NCBI GenBank assembly: GCA_037976565.1
Contig: CP137672.1
Location: 38,527,160-38,591,159, forward strand
DNA length: 64,000 nucleotides
From: Mesocentrotus franciscanus
Taxonomy: Eukaryota; Echinodermata; Echinoidea; Camarodonta; Strongylocentrotidae
Direction of reading: 5' to 3'
Positions within the stretch are counted from its first letter, which is position 1. Each line of letters starts with the position of its first letter. A program made the position numbers and the translations under genes. This document shows positions 38,861 to 49,408 of the stretch, piece after piece. The notes beneath the pieces were generated by a model, which did not search any database, was not told where the DNA came from, and was given only the letters and a program-made list of their open reading frames with translations.

Positions 38861-39520
38861 AATATCATTGCAATGGATAATATTATGACGTCAAAGTCTT
38901 ATATGTTTTTGTGCAGCTCTTTGTCCAATTTTTTATTATGTTATATAAATCATTTGTCTAACAATATTAAAAAAATTATTGGTTTATATGCAAATGATTT
39001 TATTTTATATAATAAAATGAAGTCTATAGAAGATTGCAGTATAGATCAGAAAGATTTAGATGTATTTAGTAATTGTAATGGAAAAAGGTTGTTAAATTGA
39101 AATGAAACAATGGGTTTTAATTATGAATTCATTGTAATTAAAGGTACCATTTGCTAGAACAGGTTATTATATGAACTCATTTTATGTAAATACAGCTCGT
39201 GATTGGAATAAACTTCCACAGTATATCATAAATAGCTCTTCCATTATACATTTTAAAAGGGCACTGAAGTTACATCTACATATTATATAGCTTTTACACT
39301 GGTTATGGTTAACTGAGTATTTATAAATATTATATATGTTTTAATTGTAAAGTTGTAAATATTATTATGCAACAAGCATTCATATACTGTTTTATAAACT
39401 TGATGTATTTATTGATTTTAAATGTGTAACTAGGATAACAGACATTTGTCTGGGCTAAGCTGCCTTTTCTGTTTTCCATTGGCTGTTTTTTTATATTATC
39501 AATAAACTGAGAAAATGAAA
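38861..39520 (+). pseudogene. 5'-truncated LINE reverse transcriptase remnant
   Basis: The open frame 38873-39100 translates into the RT region around motif C: INHLSNNIKK then LYANDFILY, where the catalytic YADD has become YAND, followed by a D-x-DLDVF helix. A second frame, 39153-39290, reads ARDWNKLPQYIINSSS and then a basic helix before a stop, the typical C-terminal thumb end of CR1/L2/Jockey-type non-LTR elements. An AATAAA signal and A-rich tail follow near 39500-39525. Only the last few hundred bases survive, with the intervening part deleted, so this is a dead 5'-truncated copy. Clade assignment is inference. Confidence 0.7.
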
Positions 39521-39555
39521 AAAATATATAAAGCTCTTATTTCTGCACATTACAT

Positions 39556-41010
39556 TTACAATTTAATCCTAATAGCTTCGTGGTAACTGTAATATATAGG
39601 AATCACGTCTGCGTCTAATATATCTAGTCCTTTGCTGTAAACATGATCGATCAATGTACCATTCTCTGTCGTGGGTTTTGAAACATACTGTTTGTAACCA
39701 TTACCACACATTATTTTGTTTACCTGCGAATTGTGTTTCATTAAATCTTCGTTAAAATCACCCATCACTATGCATCTGGTACTTATTTTGTGTAATTCAT
39801 TGAGATAATTGAGTAAACATTCACAAAACTGTTTTATGCTGTATGATGGAGGTCGATATATAACTGAAATAACGAAAGAGACGGGATTGGTTATGATAAT
39901 TGCAATGGATTCTAGGTTGTCGACAGCTATGTTCAATCTACTTGCAAATTTGTTTTTAGTGTACATTGCAACACCCCCATGTGACTGTTCTCTAAGTTGA
40001 CTGGTAGCACAATATGAAAGATATCTCGGCTGATGGTAGAATTTAAAATCATCTAAAAGTGTATCAATTAAGTCATCTTCGTTATTAAGCCATGTCTCTG
40101 TCAGACATATCAAATCTGCATTGGAGAAGTCAGTATTGCATTTCAAATCCCTATAATGTTGTTTTAATCCTTGTACATTGTGGAGAATTATGGAAATGTT
40201 GTGATCACTAACATCAGTAGCTATAGGTGGTTGTATGAATGAATGCATATTTTCAAGGCTTTCTTTTATTTCAGAGTTGCAGTATATACGATCTTCATGA
40301 AAGTCTTGAACAACGAGTCCAGATAATGATGTAACACGACTTAGACCGACATAAGCTTGGCCACATTCAAACATGTTTTTTAACGAGACAACAGCTTTGT
40401 CTAATGACATACCTTGTACTTTGTGAATTGTGCATGCATATGCAAGTTTCAGTGGGAATTGTTGCCTAACATATTTTTTAACCGATTCTTGATGCTTTTC
40501 AATGGAGTAAATACCAATATCAGATTTGTCAAATTCCACTTTGATACACACTGGTTTAGAGTTTGTGCTATCCATCACTATCTCGACCACATTTCCAAAA
40601 CAACCGTTGGTTAAGCCTTTTTCAACGTCAATGTTTCTCGTCAACATAACCCTTGCTTTAACTGCAATCCATAAGTAAGGTGCTAATGAACTTTTCAATT
40701 TTGCTAATGGCTTATCACGTACTTTAGTCTTATCTTTTGACGTATTTTGGGTGTCTTCAGCCAGAATACAAACGATACCTGTGCATTTCTTATGTAATAC
40801 CTGTTTGTTCCAGTCTTGTACTTGTTTGTTAGTGGAATATATATGGAGAACATCTTCACAATCTTCGCCTGTTTCACGGGATTGAAGTGTTTCTATATCG
40901 TTATCACACAGTTTATCCTCTTTGGATTTTACACGTAATTTATTGAGAAGGAGTGCAAATTTTGAATCATCTTTTGCCTCATTATATCGTCGAGCTCCAC
41001 TTTTTTGAAA
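39556..41010 (-). CDS. Helentron helicase C-terminal half fused to EEP endonuclease
   Basis: The frame is open from 41010 down to the stop at 39556. It first carries the C-terminal Pif1-type helicase motifs: KARVMLTRN, then [13 protein letters not shown] (motif V region) and [15 protein letters not shown] (motif VI, arginine finger). It then runs straight into an AP-endonuclease-like (EEP) domain: [16 protein letters not shown] (metal-binding Glu), YRPPS, MGDFNED, IDHVYS, and a final YSYHEAI. In this family the last motif is normally S-D-H; here the Asp codon reads TAC (Tyr), a single-base change from GAC that would impair catalysis. The fusion is typical of Helentrons and separates them from canonical Helitrons. 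The segment overlaps the preceding helicase frame at 40929-41010, where a one-base shift occurs. Confidence 0.85.
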   Translation of the reverse strand, partial: FQKSGARRYNEAKDDSKFALLLNKLRVKSKEDKLCDNDIETLQSRETGEDCEDVLHIYSTNKQVQDWNKQVLHKKCTGIVCILAEDTQNTSKDKTKVRDKPLAKLKSSLAPYLWIAVKARVMLTRNIDVEKGLTNGCFGNVVEIVMDSTNSKPVCIKVEFDKSDIGIYSIEKHQESVKKYVRQQFPLKLAYACTIHKVQGMSLDKAVVSLKNMFECGQAYVGLSRVTSLSGLVVQDFHEDRIYCNSEIKESLENMHSFIQPPIATDVSDHNISIILHNVQGLKQHYRDLKCNTDFSNADLICLTETWLNNEDDLIDTLLDDFKFYHQPRYLSYCATSQLREQSHGGVAMYTKNKFASRLNIAVDNLESIAIIITNPVSFVISVIYRPPSYSIKQFCECLLNYLNELHKISTRCIVMGDFNEDLMKHNSQVNKIMCGNGYKQYVSKPTTENGTLIDHVYSKGLDILDADVIPIYYSYHEAIRIKL

Positions 41011-41561
41011 TTATCTGTCCATATTGCACCTTCAAGAGTGTCTTTATATAAGGGCGTGCCAAAAACAGGAGGTAGTTGATAGAAGTCTCCAACAGCTATA
41101 ACAGAGATACCACCAAAAGGCATTTGGTTTCGTGATTGTTTAATTTGTCGTAGGCGTCCATGGATATAACACATTAACTTTTGATGTACCATTGATATTT
41201 CGTCTATGATTATAACTTGTATGTTCGCCAGTTTATTTCGAAGGGCACTTATTTTCTCTTCACTTAACGGCTGGTAAGGTAATTGTATCTGAAGTGGAAT
41301 AGAGAGTGCACTGTGTATGGTAGAACCGTTAATATTGAATGCAGCTACACCAGTTGGAGCAATCTTAAGTATCGGTATATCATCTGGGTTATGCAACATT
41401 CGGCCTAGAATTCGTGTTCCTTCATAATAGATACATTTTACTAAATGACTCTTTCCAGTCCCAGCACCACCAGTAACTAAAATATGAAATGGTTCACTCT
41501 TTCCTCCATTTACTTTGTTAAGACACCATTGTCTTATGTTGTAGAAAACTATTTTTGCTTT
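40929..41561 (-). CDS. Helentron Pif1-type helicase, N-terminal half
   Basis: The frame is open from 41561 and contains Walker A GGAGTGKS (codons 41448-41471), [10 protein letters not shown] (motif Ia), VIIIDEISM (Walker B DExx) and [10 protein letters not shown] (motif III). These are the standard superfamily 1 Pif1/RecD-like motifs that unwind DNA during rolling-circle transposition. Upstream it continues from the Rep-region frame through a one-base shift around 41550-41561. It ends prematurely at 40929, where a frame change after LDDIMRQK separates it from the C-terminal half. All core ATPase residues visible here are intact. Confidence 0.85.
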   Translation of the reverse strand, partial: KAKIVFYNIRQWCLNKVNGGKSEPFHILVTGGAGTGKSHLVKCIYYEGTRILGRMLHNPDDIPILKIAPTGVAAFNINGSTIHSALSIPLQIQLPYQPLSEEKISALRNKLANIQVIIIDEISMVHQKLMCYIHGRLRQIKQSRNQMPFGGISVIAVGDFYQLPPVFGTPLYKDTLEGAIWTDNFKKVELDDIMRQKMIQNLHSFSINYV

Positions 41562-42922
41562 TCATTCAAGGTTCTGATCAAAGAATGACCTTTATGTCTA
41601 GAAATTTTTGAAGATCGAAGTTCAACACTTTGGTCATCTTTTGTTTTGGTAGATTTTAAATCAGGAATATCACGATCGGCCTCAAAATCTTCAATGTCTA
41701 CATCTTCTTTGGGATATTCAAGTCTTTCCGCTTCAGTTACAGGACATAAAAGAGCCCAAGCATTTTCTTGTGGTCCAAATTTGCATAAAAACTCTTTTGC
41801 TTCGTCAATGGCATCGGCATTCTTTTCAAATTTGACACGGTTTTTACCTACAATCGAGCTCACTTTTTCCAGTTTTTCCCTAGATATGTTAACATAACCT
41901 CTCTGAATAAAGTGTTCATAGGTCTCGAATCCTGGAGGTTTTAATTGCTCTTGTGTGCGATACGGCAGGAACAATTGTAATAGGCTTAAATTATACTTTT
42001 CTGGCGATATTTTAGGATTGAATCGGGGATATCGTATAACTGCATCATCTGAACGTGTTCTTTTCTGAATGTATCCTAGATTTAGTTTTAATTCAAATAC
42101 ATTTTTGTTTCTTTTACAACGTGAAGCGTCCATCTGAGAAGCTGTTAAAACTCTGTATTCAGAACAAAAGGAAGCAAGGCACATATTGTCAAATTTGGAA
42201 CCATCGGGCCGAGCTTTGTATCTGTCAACCTTGCTTGTCATCCAAATATTCTCCTCGTCATCATCTGTTCGGTTTTGTATTATTTTAAGAGGTAAAGAAA
42301 TTCGGATAGGGTCAGGTCCAACAGGTATATATTCAACTTTCCTTGAACATTCCTTTAGTCTAAGAGTGCAAACACGATAGACACTTTCCTGTGCTGATAC
42401 TTCACGGTTATGCATATACGCTTGACCAAGTTTTTTCATGCTTTGCTTTGCATCATTATTTCCTTCTTTTATTTCCGATAATGTATGACTCAATAGCATT
42501 CCCACCTCTCTTTCAGCTTTTGACAAGTAAGATACCACATAAGAAACACAGGCAAATACATTTGAAACATATTGCAAATCCATGTTAGCATTCCAGCATC
42601 TAAGTAAGTGTGGATTAAATTGATTTATCCAGACATCTTGTGGTTGTCTCTTGAGGATTATATTTTCTTGGGATGCTAATTCAGCATATGCATTTTCAAA
42701 TTGTGCTTGGGTAATACCAAGTTTTGCAAAAAGGTCAGTTGTACTTTCATAGTTGGTTTCGTTTGCTAATTCATTTTTTACAGATTCCAACAATTCTTTG
42801 GCATTCTTTTGATCGGTTTCAATATCTTTATCTTCACCAACATCGGTTGCTTTCGTAATAAACGTTCGTTTGGATATTGGTCTTGGAAAATTAAATCTGC
42901 ACGTCGTTCCCTTCTTTTGCAA
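41549..42922 (-). CDS. Helentron Rep domain, tyrosine segment
   Basis: 457 residues. Begins with [13 protein letters not shown], the Cys/Phe-Pro segment that follows the HUH motif in Helitron Rep proteins. Contains [18 protein letters not shown] (residues ~98-115) and then [13 protein letters not shown], giving Tyr128, Tyr132 and Lys135 in the Y-x3-Y-x2-K catalytic arrangement. These two tyrosines would nick and rejoin the transferred strand. The rest ([39 protein letters not shown]) matches the conserved linker between Rep and helicase. It is joined on both sides by one-base frame changes, at ~42920 and ~41555. No residue expected for Rep chemistry is missing in what can be seen. Confidence 0.85.
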   Translation of the reverse strand: MQKKGTTCRFNFPRPISKRTFITKATDVGEDKDIETDQKNAKELLESVKNELANETNYESTTDLFAKLGITQAQFENAYAELASQENIILKRQPQDVWINQFNPHLLRCWNANMDLQYVSNVFACVSYVVSYLSKAEREVGMLLSHTLSEIKEGNNDAKQSMKKLGQAYMHNREVSAQESVYRVCTLRLKECSRKVEYIPVGPDPIRISLPLKIIQNRTDDDEENIWMTSKVDRYKARPDGSKFDNMCLASFCSEYRVLTASQMDASRCKRNKNVFELKLNLGYIQKRTRSDDAVIRYPRFNPKISPEKYNLSLLQLFLPYRTQEQLKPPGFETYEHFIQRGYVNISREKLEKVSSIVGKNRVKFEKNADAIDEAKEFLCKFGPQENAWALLCPVTEAERLEYPKEDVDIEDFEADRDIPDLKSTKTKDDQSVELRSSKISRHKGHSLIRTLNEKQK

Positions 42923-43454
42923 GATTTAGAATGTTTCTTACTGTGGCTCTGGACGTGTGAAATAATTTCATGTAGTTCTGGATCTTCCTTTTCTGTAGGC
43001 TTCTCGCATGAAATGTACTTATCAATGAATTGTACAACATCCTCATCTTTATCAACTCCTAATATTGGTGCATTTTCAATCCATATCAAAATATGAACAT
43101 GAGGTGATCCCCTTTGTTGAAATTCAATACGATAAAAGTAATCTATGACGTTACCGATGGGTTTAGATGGTGATAAAATAACTTTTTTCAAAAAGTGTGA
43201 AATCGTTTATCAAACATTCTAGCAACAGTAACTGGGTTTGATTTTAGAAGATTGCATTTGTCTGCCCAATCTAAATCGTCTATCTTTCTTGCATCGCCCG
43301 TTTGTCTGAGTAGTGTATTCATTATTTCAGGCCATCTCATATCAGCTGACGAAAATGACCCGAACCAGGTTGGTTTACCAAGTTGTCGAACCATTGCTAG
43401 AACATCTTTCTGTGCATTTTGCCAGTATGGTGGTGTGCCACGAATTTGTTTCAA
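42778..43454 (-). CDS. Helentron Rep domain, HUH segment (two frames)
   Basis: Two overlapping frames (43188-43454 and 42778-43191) join by a one-base shift in the run of T near 43185. The first carries the conserved GTPPYWQ and [13 protein letters not shown] stretch preceding the nuclease. The second has [18 protein letters not shown] followed by VHILIW, so the metal-binding HUH motif is His-Val-His (His codons 43099-43101 and 43093-43095). HUH nucleases coordinate the divalent metal for single-strand nicking. The second frame loses register after the Arg/Lys-rich end near 42920, where the tyrosine segment takes over in another frame. Confidence 0.85.
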
Positions 43455-43477
43455 GAATCTGTATCCCTTGTCCGCTT

Positions 43478-45046
43478 TTAGTATTTCATAAACTTTATCC
43501 GCATTTTTGAAATCGGATGCAGTGATAAAAGAGGAATCATCCTTTTGTTTGAACTCTGTCTTAATGCAATAGAAACCTGTGACAAAACTTGCTGCATTTC
43601 ATAAATATACTGGGCATAAAAGAGGTAATCAGTGTTTTGAGCAAATCTGCTATCCACGTGCATCAATCTATTGTGCAAATAACGGCCCAAGGTTATGTTT
43701 TCACTTCTACCATCATGGAATGTTGGCTGACCCTTTGGAAATAATGACGGAAAGCATTTTGCTTCATTGCTTTCATCTTTAAGTATTGATACAGGACTGT
43801 TTCCTTCACAAGGAGCACAACAAAGTATTTCATCAAAACATTGATCAAGAATTTCCTGTCCAATATTTGCTGGTTGTAAACATGTATCTAACTGAATCCC
43901 ACATAGCCGCTCTTCTGAATCATCTTCAACATCGTTTTTGTGCAATGGTTGACCATGTAAACTGTCGATAGGATTGTTTTCTTCAGGGTTTGGGTCTTTT
44001 GGCAAGATGTGATCCAATACTTTTAAAGTTTTTTGCCAGTGATTAGGGCAACTTCTTTCATCAATTGCTGAGTCTTCTAATTCAACATCTTCTTCGTGAA
44101 TGTCATTATTCTGTGAAAAGGAATTTTCCCAATCGTTATCAATGGTGACATCAACATACCATTTATTGTTTTCTTTCAAGTACTGTAGTGCATTCAACAC
44201 TTTAGATTTATTCACATATTTGTATTTGTAATAGCTTTTGTATGACAATTTCCTTTTCAATTTAACACGAATCGTTTGGTCTTCGGTCTCTGGTCTAGGC
44301 AACATGTCTACTGTTTCATTTGTATTTGAAGGTACACACACAACTGGACCATGCACTCCGTTTTGAGCACCTTTGGGCAAAGCCATTAATTTCATGAAAG
44401 GGATATGCAATCCAATTAAATGCTGTTCTAAATTGTTTAACTGTGCAATTTCTTCCGGAATATCATGTAGTTGTAGATTGTTTATATTTGCTTCTGCAGG
44501 TAGTTTTCCAGCTCGTAATTTGCTGTGACAGGTGAAACAAATCCATAAAAATGATCTAGCAGATTTTGCTATCTCACATATTAAAGTGCATTGCGGATTA
44601 CAGACATGCAAATATTTGTCACTGATACATGAAGTGTCCATATATTTGTTCTTAATACATTTCATTACCTGGTTTTTGAAAAGAAGTTTGAAACACACAG
44701 AGCACACATATTCTGGTCCATCACAAGTAATTTGTCGGAAGTGCTTTATTACATTATGGAGATCGGTCATTTTCAGTTTGTTAAGTTTAGCTCTTTTCAA
44801 GTTACGTTTGATTACATTTTGCCTGTACTTATCGATTCTTCGGTATTTCATTTTTAAGGACATTGACCTTTTCTGTTTAAATTCTGTATTTCTATACTTG
44901 ATTTTCGACACACTCTTCATTAATGCGTTGTGCTGTTGTCTAAAATGAGGATTGGCATATCTCCTTCTCATGACATTTCCCATTGTTGTCTTGTGCTGTT
45001 GTCTAAAATGAGGATCGGCATATCTCCTTCTCATGACATTTCCCAT
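43478..45046 (-). CDS. Helentron N-terminal region: basic repeats, Cys-rich domain, Helitron N domain
   Basis: 522 residues. Starts inside the basic repeat (RYADPHFRQQHKTTMGN). Residues ~115-180 form a Cys/His-rich zinc-binding-like segment (CSVCFKLL, CNPQCTLICE, CFTCHSKL), which fits the DUF6570-type domain I recall in front of Helitron N domains. An acidic linker follows. The C-terminal part has CFPSLFPKGQPTFHDGR, RYLHNRLMHVDSRFAQN and YLFYAQYIYEMQQVLS, the Helitron-like N-terminal signature. Reading shifts frame after SIALRQ near 43550, and the continuation into GTPPYWQ is in the next feature. The Cys-rich name is from memory; the Helitron N match is strong by motif. Confidence 0.8.
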   Translation of the reverse strand: MGNVMRRRYADPHFRQQHKTTMGNVMRRRYANPHFRQQHNALMKSVSKIKYRNTEFKQKRSMSLKMKYRRIDKYRQNVIKRNLKRAKLNKLKMTDLHNVIKHFRQITCDGPEYVCSVCFKLLFKNQVMKCIKNKYMDTSCISDKYLHVCNPQCTLICEIAKSARSFLWICFTCHSKLRAGKLPAEANINNLQLHDIPEEIAQLNNLEQHLIGLHIPFMKLMALPKGAQNGVHGPVVCVPSNTNETVDMLPRPETEDQTIRVKLKRKLSYKSYYKYKYVNKSKVLNALQYLKENNKWYVDVTIDNDWENSFSQNNDIHEEDVELEDSAIDERSCPNHWQKTLKVLDHILPKDPNPEENNPIDSLHGQPLHKNDVEDDSEERLCGIQLDTCLQPANIGQEILDQCFDEILCCAPCEGNSPVSILKDESNEAKCFPSLFPKGQPTFHDGRSENITLGRYLHNRLMHVDSRFAQNTDYLFYAQYIYEMQQVLSQVSIALRQSSNKRMIPLLSLHPISKMRIKFMKY

Positions 45047-45370
45047 TGTTGCCTTGTGCTGTTGTCTAAAATCAGGATTGGCATATCTTTTTCTAATGGT
45101 TGCCTTGTGCTGTTGTCTAAAATGAGGATTGGCATATTTTGTTCTAATGGTTGCCTTGTGCTGTTGTCTAAAATGAGGATTGGCATATCTTTTTCTAATG
45201 GTTGCCTTGTGCTGTTGTCTGAAATGAGGATTGGCATATCTTTTCTAATGGTTGCCTTGTGCTGTTGTCTGAAATGAGGATTGGCATATCTTTTTCTCAT
45301 AACAATTTCCATTATTGCCTTGTGCTGTTGTCTGAAACGGGGTTTGGAATATTTTGTTTCCATAATATTT
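44930..45370 (-). repeat. 51/63-bp coding minisatellite (17/21-residue basic repeats)
   Basis: Direct repeats with spacings 63, 63, 51, 51, 51, 50 and 63 bp, counted from the TAAAATGAGG or TGAAATGAGG position of each copy (44941, 45004, 45067, 45118, 45169, 45220, 45270, 45333). Each encodes a YANPHFRQQHKA-type motif with a variable TMGNVMRR insert in the 63-bp form. The 50-bp step (one T lost near 45240) breaks the frame. More degenerate copies extend to ~45800. Confidence 0.85.
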
Positions 45371-46518
45371 CTCATATTTGCTTTATGTTCATCTTTGAAT
45401 TGGGGATTCTTGTACCGAATTCTTGATGTTAATTTAACCTTTTCTCTGAACCTTTCATTTGACAAATATTTATTTTTAACGATTTTGATTTTTCTGGTTT
45501 TATACACTAAGTCAGAGTGGTATTTTTCTTTCATGGCATGAAGATGTTTGATCCTAAAAGTTTCACCACATCTATGTGTTTTACTTTGTCTTCGTTTTCC
45601 ATTGGTGTCTTTGTTTATTTCAAAGAAATTTCCCTCGTGATACTTTTTGTTTTGTGCAATTTTTGCTCTCAGATTTTGTTTTGTTTTGTAAGCTATATCA
45701 TTAGCATATCTAACCCTCAATGCATTTGCAATCCTTGTTTTGCGAGCTATTGTATTTTGTAAATGTTTTTCTTTCTTCTTGATACTAGATTCTTCATTTG
45801 CTATAGCTCGTTTTTCTCTCATGATCTCTTTGCTTTGTTTTTTCCTTTGATTATAATTCGTTTTTGTCTTGCGTCTCTTTTTTGTACCTTCAGGATTCAT
45901 GTTAATCTTTTCTGGATGCTTATTCTTGTACATTATATGAGAAATATTAGACTGAGATGATTGTACTGATAAAACAACATCGTAATGTATACGTTGTGTA
46001 TGTCTCAAGTAAATTCCTTTGTCAGAGGTAACTTTTCCAAGTTGAACATCCTTGCCCGAAAATATATTCCATTTAAAGCTTTGCTCATCATAAATGTATA
46101 TATCAGTTTCAATCAAATTTGCCAAAACCATAATCTCCATTTCGGTAGCCCAGGTACCATTTTGAAATACTTTGCTCTTTGTCACGTAATTTGGAACGTT
46201 GGCAAAACCATCTCTCAAACGATTCTCAAATTTGTTCTTGTTTTTTAAAAGATGAACAACGGTAGCTTTTCTCACAAGTAAGTGGTTATTTTCGTTTCCT
46301 GATACGCAAAATGAAATAGCACGAAAGAAGCAATTTCCATCACCTGTTATATGTTTGATTGTACATGGATGTCCTATAGGTGTGCATGTTTCAGCTCCAT
46401 TGTTAGACGTTGGTGTAATATCGTGAATGTTTAACTTTGTGCACGATTCGTTCTTTTTCATTTCATTCAGTGGTGCAAAGTACAAGACCGTCTGCTGTAT
46501 TTCTTCTAATACTATCAA
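45031..46518 (-). CDS. OTU cysteine protease domain, copy 2, with basic repeats
   Basis: OTU (ovarian tumour-type deubiquitinase) fold. Residues ~50-182 carry ITGDGNCFFRAIS, with the catalytic Asp60 and Cys63, and end with GIYLRHTQRIHYD, where His178 is the likely general base. The catalytic triad positions look intact. A Lys/Arg-rich tail (~200-400) follows with degenerate copies of the FRQQHKA repeat, probably for nucleic-acid contact. The last ~45 residues are out of frame because of the one-base loss in the repeat near 45240. OTU domains are known passengers of Helentron proteins; their substrate is not established. Upstream it overlaps the preceding domain at 46515-46518 through another one-base shift near 46540. 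Confidence 0.85.
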   Translation of the reverse strand: MIVLEEIQQTVLYFAPLNEMKKNESCTKLNIHDITPTSNNGAETCTPIGHPCTIKHITGDGNCFFRAISFCVSGNENNHLLVRKATVVHLLKNKNKFENRLRDGFANVPNYVTKSKVFQNGTWATEMEIMVLANLIETDIYIYDEQSFKWNIFSGKDVQLGKVTSDKGIYLRHTQRIHYDVVLSVQSSQSNISHIMYKNKHPEKINMNPEGTKKRRKTKTNYNQRKKQSKEIMREKRAIANEESSIKKKEKHLQNTIARKTRIANALRVRYANDIAYKTKQNLRAKIAQNKKYHEGNFFEINKDTNGKRRQSKTHRCGETFRIKHLHAMKEKYHSDLVYKTRKIKIVKNKYLSNERFREKVKLTSRIRYKNPQFKDEHKANMRNIMETKYSKPRFRQQHKAIMEIVMRKRYANPHFRQQHKATIRKDMPILISDNSTRQPLEKDMPILILDNSTRQPLEQNMPILILDNSTRQPLEKDMPILILDNSTRQQWEMS

Positions 46519-48047
46519 ATCATCAGAGTCTTTATCGAATTTCCTGTATTCATTCTTATTACATCCTTTTCTTTTCTAGCACTGCCTCTTGTGGTGACCT
46601 TTGGTTCATTCAATTTTGAATCAGTCATATCCTGATTGGATTCTGCTTGGTAATTATGATTTCTAGAACTGTTCCTTTGTGACGTTCGTCTTAGTTTTTT
46701 GCGGTCAGAACTAAGTTGAGCTCCACTTTCAAGTGTATTCCATTTTCGTTTTCCATTCGGTTTCTTGGAAACGCTTTGAAATGATTTGGCTTTTGCATCT
46801 TTTTCCAAACTGGTGATCCTTCTTTTTGTTTTTCCATCTTCCATTTTAGAGTGTTTTAAATTTTCATCTACAGAGCTGTCTATTGTCACAGTCATTTCCG
46901 TTTTATTGGCAAAACAATGGTCTCCAAATTCCGTTTCTTGTAATTTTCTCAATTCAACCCTTACATTCTTTAATGACAATAGTTGGCCATTGTAGTCATG
47001 TACATCGGGAAGTTTAGGTTTACTCGTTTTGTGCAAATCATCAGTCGTTTCTTGAGTAAGCTCAATAATGTGTTCTTTTTCTGGATTTCTATTATGTTTT
47101 AGACTTGGTGCTTCATATTGCCGTTTCTTTTCATCAGAATGTGTTGGGCATTGAGACGTTGTGCTATATTGCGTAGTTGAGGACATATTATGACAAGTAG
47201 GGATGCCTTGTAATATAGGAAAACCGGTTAATGTCTCATTCTTACCGGATATTGCTTGTACTGATACCCCAGTTATTTCAAAATAATGGTTCATATGGCA
47301 ATTCAATGTCTTTGCTAATGTCATACAATGTTTGTAAACCCCTTGCCAGCTTGGTGTATGAAGTAAGATGCTGTACCCATTTGCACTTAAAAAGCCTCGA
47401 TTGCTTCTAGAATGCGAATCAAATATGAAATACCCCTCATGTCCTGTTATGACTACAAATGTGTTGTTGGCGAAGGTCACAAAATGGGCATCACAACTCT
47501 TACACAGTTGTTGTTCGAATGCATGTTCTAAAGTCACAAAACCAAGATCTTTATTATGCGATTCAACATCAAATAACTGTCCTAAAATTGTTTCGTGATA
47601 TACAATCGTAAAATAGTCATTCCAGTCATCATATCCATCCAATTCCGTAGGTAATTGATTCATGGCTAAATAATCCGTTGTGACTGAAGTGCTTTTCCTT
47701 ATATTGGTATACAAATTATCACCTATTGTCAAAATTCGATCTAGATCAGAACTCTTCCATTGGTTGGCTTTCTTGAATTTGCTGTTTAAAACTGCAATTA
47801 AAGAATTACAAACACATTGTTTTCCGCTTGAACTGCCAAATCTTCGATGGCCCTGATTGAACGTTCCCTGAGCAATAATCCTTTTTTGTAAATTTACCTT
47901 CGTACCCGTTTTGTTATGTTCGTTTGACTGGGTTATATCCGTAGGACTGGCATTCTCATTGGATATAGGATTGAAGTGGTATTCTGTGCGAATTTTTTTC
48001 TGAAACTGGGATGGGTCATTTGTTGTACGGCTTTCATGACACTTTTC
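46515..48047 (-). CDS. Papain-like (C76/DUF-type) cysteine protease domain, copy 2, catalytic Cys present
   Basis: The frame is open from 48047. It reads GTFNQGHRRFG, then SSGKQCVCNSL with Cys at codon 47814-47816, and further on YFIFDSHSRSNRG with the Asp-x-His pair. The pattern (G-x-QC-x2-NS early, F-D-x-H later) resembles the ubiquitin-directed cysteine protease fold of herpesvirus tegument (C76) proteins and related domains in animal genomes and transposons. The family call rests on motifs alone. A Ser/Lys-rich linker with nuclear-localisation-like KKLRRTS follows, and the frame ends at 46515, overlapping the OTU frame. It is a diverged duplicate of 49389-50180. Confidence 0.6.
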   Translation of the reverse strand, partial: EKCHESRTTNDPSQFQKKIRTEYHFNPISNENASPTDITQSNEHNKTGTKVNLQKRIIAQGTFNQGHRRFGSSSGKQCVCNSLIAVLNSKFKKANQWKSSDLDRILTIGDNLYTNIRKSTSVTTDYLAMNQLPTELDGYDDWNDYFTIVYHETILGQLFDVESHNKDLGFVTLEHAFEQQLCKSCDAHFVTFANNTFVVITGHEGYFIFDSHSRSNRGFLSANGYSILLHTPSWQGVYKHCMTLAKTLNCHMNHYFEITGVSVQAISGKNETLTGFPILQGIPTCHNMSSTTQYSTTSQCPTHSDEKKRQYEAPSLKHNRNPEKEHIIELTQETTDDLHKTSKPKLPDVHDYNGQLLSLKNVRVELRKLQETEFGDHCFANKTEMTVTIDSSVDENLKHSKMEDGKTKRRITSLEKDAKAKSFQSVSKKPNGKRKWNTLESGAQLSSDRKKLRRTSQRNSSRNHNYQAESNQDMTDSKLNEPKVTTRGSARKEKDVIRMNTGNSIKTLMI

Positions 48048-48244
48048 TTATAGGTTTTGTCCACCTTGTTCGGTTTACTCGTTTGTTTCATGCCTTTTCT
48101 TTCAGAAGTCTCACATTCATTCAATGTCTTTTGTTCAATTAGCATAGATACTTCTGGAGCAACAGACGATCCAGTTCTTGTTTCACTTCCATCGGTGCCT
48201 GATACTACATGGATGCTTTTTTTAAGAGTCTCAACTGTTTGCAA
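47933..48244 (-). CDS. Linker between cassettes 1 and 2 of the Helentron protein
   Basis: 103 residues, low complexity, polar and Lys-rich; no domain recognised. It connects OTU copy 1 to protease-like copy 2. Reading frame changes at both ends (near 48210-48240 and within 47960-48045), so it is probably part of the same polyprotein rather than a separate gene. Confidence 0.5.
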   Translation of the reverse strand: MQTVETLKKSIHVVSGTDGSETRTGSSVAPEVSMLIEQKTLNECETSERKGMKQTSKPNKVDKTYKKSVMKAVQQMTHPSFRKKFAQNTTSILYPMRMPVLRI

Positions 48245-49408
48245 ATCACTGATGGGGTGCTTATATTGTCACCATCATTTTTTGATGCCATTTTGGATAA
48301 CTCTTTAGGACATTGTGGTGTGCTTGTAGTGCATTTCTCTTGATATTGTGGAGCATCAGATGCAAGTGTGTTTTTCTTTTCAGTTCCATTGTGCTGTTCG
48401 TTGGGATTATCGCACTGAAATGATTGTACTGACAGAACAACATCGTAATGTATACGTTGTGTATGTCTCAAGTAAATTCCTTTGTCAGAGGTAACCATTC
48501 CAAGTTGTACATCCTTGCCTGAAAATATACTCCATTTAGAGTTCTGCTCATCATATATGTATATATCAGTTTCAATCAAATTCGCCAAAACAATAATCTC
48601 CATTTCGGTAGCCCAGGTACCACTTTGAAATACTTTGCTCTTTGTCACGTAATCTGAAACGTTGGCAAAACCATCTCTCAAACGTGTCTCAAATTTGTTC
48701 TTGTTTTTAAAAGATGAACAACAATAGCTTTTCTCACAAGTAAGTGGTTGTTCTCGTTTCCTGATACGCAAAATGATATGGCACGAAAAAGCAATTTCCA
48801 TCACCCGTTACATGTTTGATTGCACATGGATGTTCAATAGGTTGACATGTTTGACCTTCATTATCAGAAGTGGGTGTAATCTGTTGAATGTTTAACTTTG
48901 TGCAATAGTCTTTCTTCTTCATTTCATTCACAGGTGAAAAGTGCAAGACAGACTGTTGTATTTCTCCTAGTATTATCAAGTCATCTGAGTCTTCATCAAA
49001 TATACTTGTAGCCATACTTGTTACATCCTTTTCTTTTTTAGAAGTGCTTATTTCCGTCACGTTTGGTTCATCCAATTTCAAATCAAGCGATAAATCCTGA
49101 GAGGATTCTGCTTTATTCTTACGAGTTCCAGAAATGCTTCTATGTGACGTATGTGTGATTTTCTGGCTGTCTAAACTAAATTCTGTCTCATTCTCAAGGA
49201 TATTCCATTTCCGTCTCCCATTCGATTTGTTGGAAGTGCTTTCAAATGCTTTGTCGTCGGATTGTTCTTTGAAAGTATTGATTTCGCTCTTTCCTTTTCC
49301 CTCTTCCCGTTGCGGGTGGTTTGACTTGTCATCTGCAAATACATGTTCTTCATCGATGCTTTCTGTGGGGATTTTAATCTTTGGAGAATCACTGATGGGG
49401 GTTTTCAT
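48205..49408 (-). CDS. OTU cysteine protease domain, copy 1 (frameshifted)
   Basis: Two frames (48734-49408 and 48205-48804). The first has a Ser/Lys-rich linker, then DLIILGEIQQSVLHF and TGDGNCFF with the catalytic Asp and Cys. The second resumes at KNKNKFETRLRDGF and ends with IYLRHTQRIHYD carrying the catalytic His. Compared with copy 2, two single bases are missing: one near 48790 (GAAAAAGC against GAAAGAAGC) and one T of a T run near 48708. Nucleotide similarity to copy 2 over ~48420-48800 is very high by eye, pointing to a relatively recent internal duplication or gene conversion. As written, the domain would be truncated after the catalytic Cys. Confidence 0.8.

Noticed and set aside
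44930..45277. Plus-strand frame with repeated MRIGIS
   Set aside because: It is the antisense shadow of the 51/63-bp repeat that codes on the minus strand.
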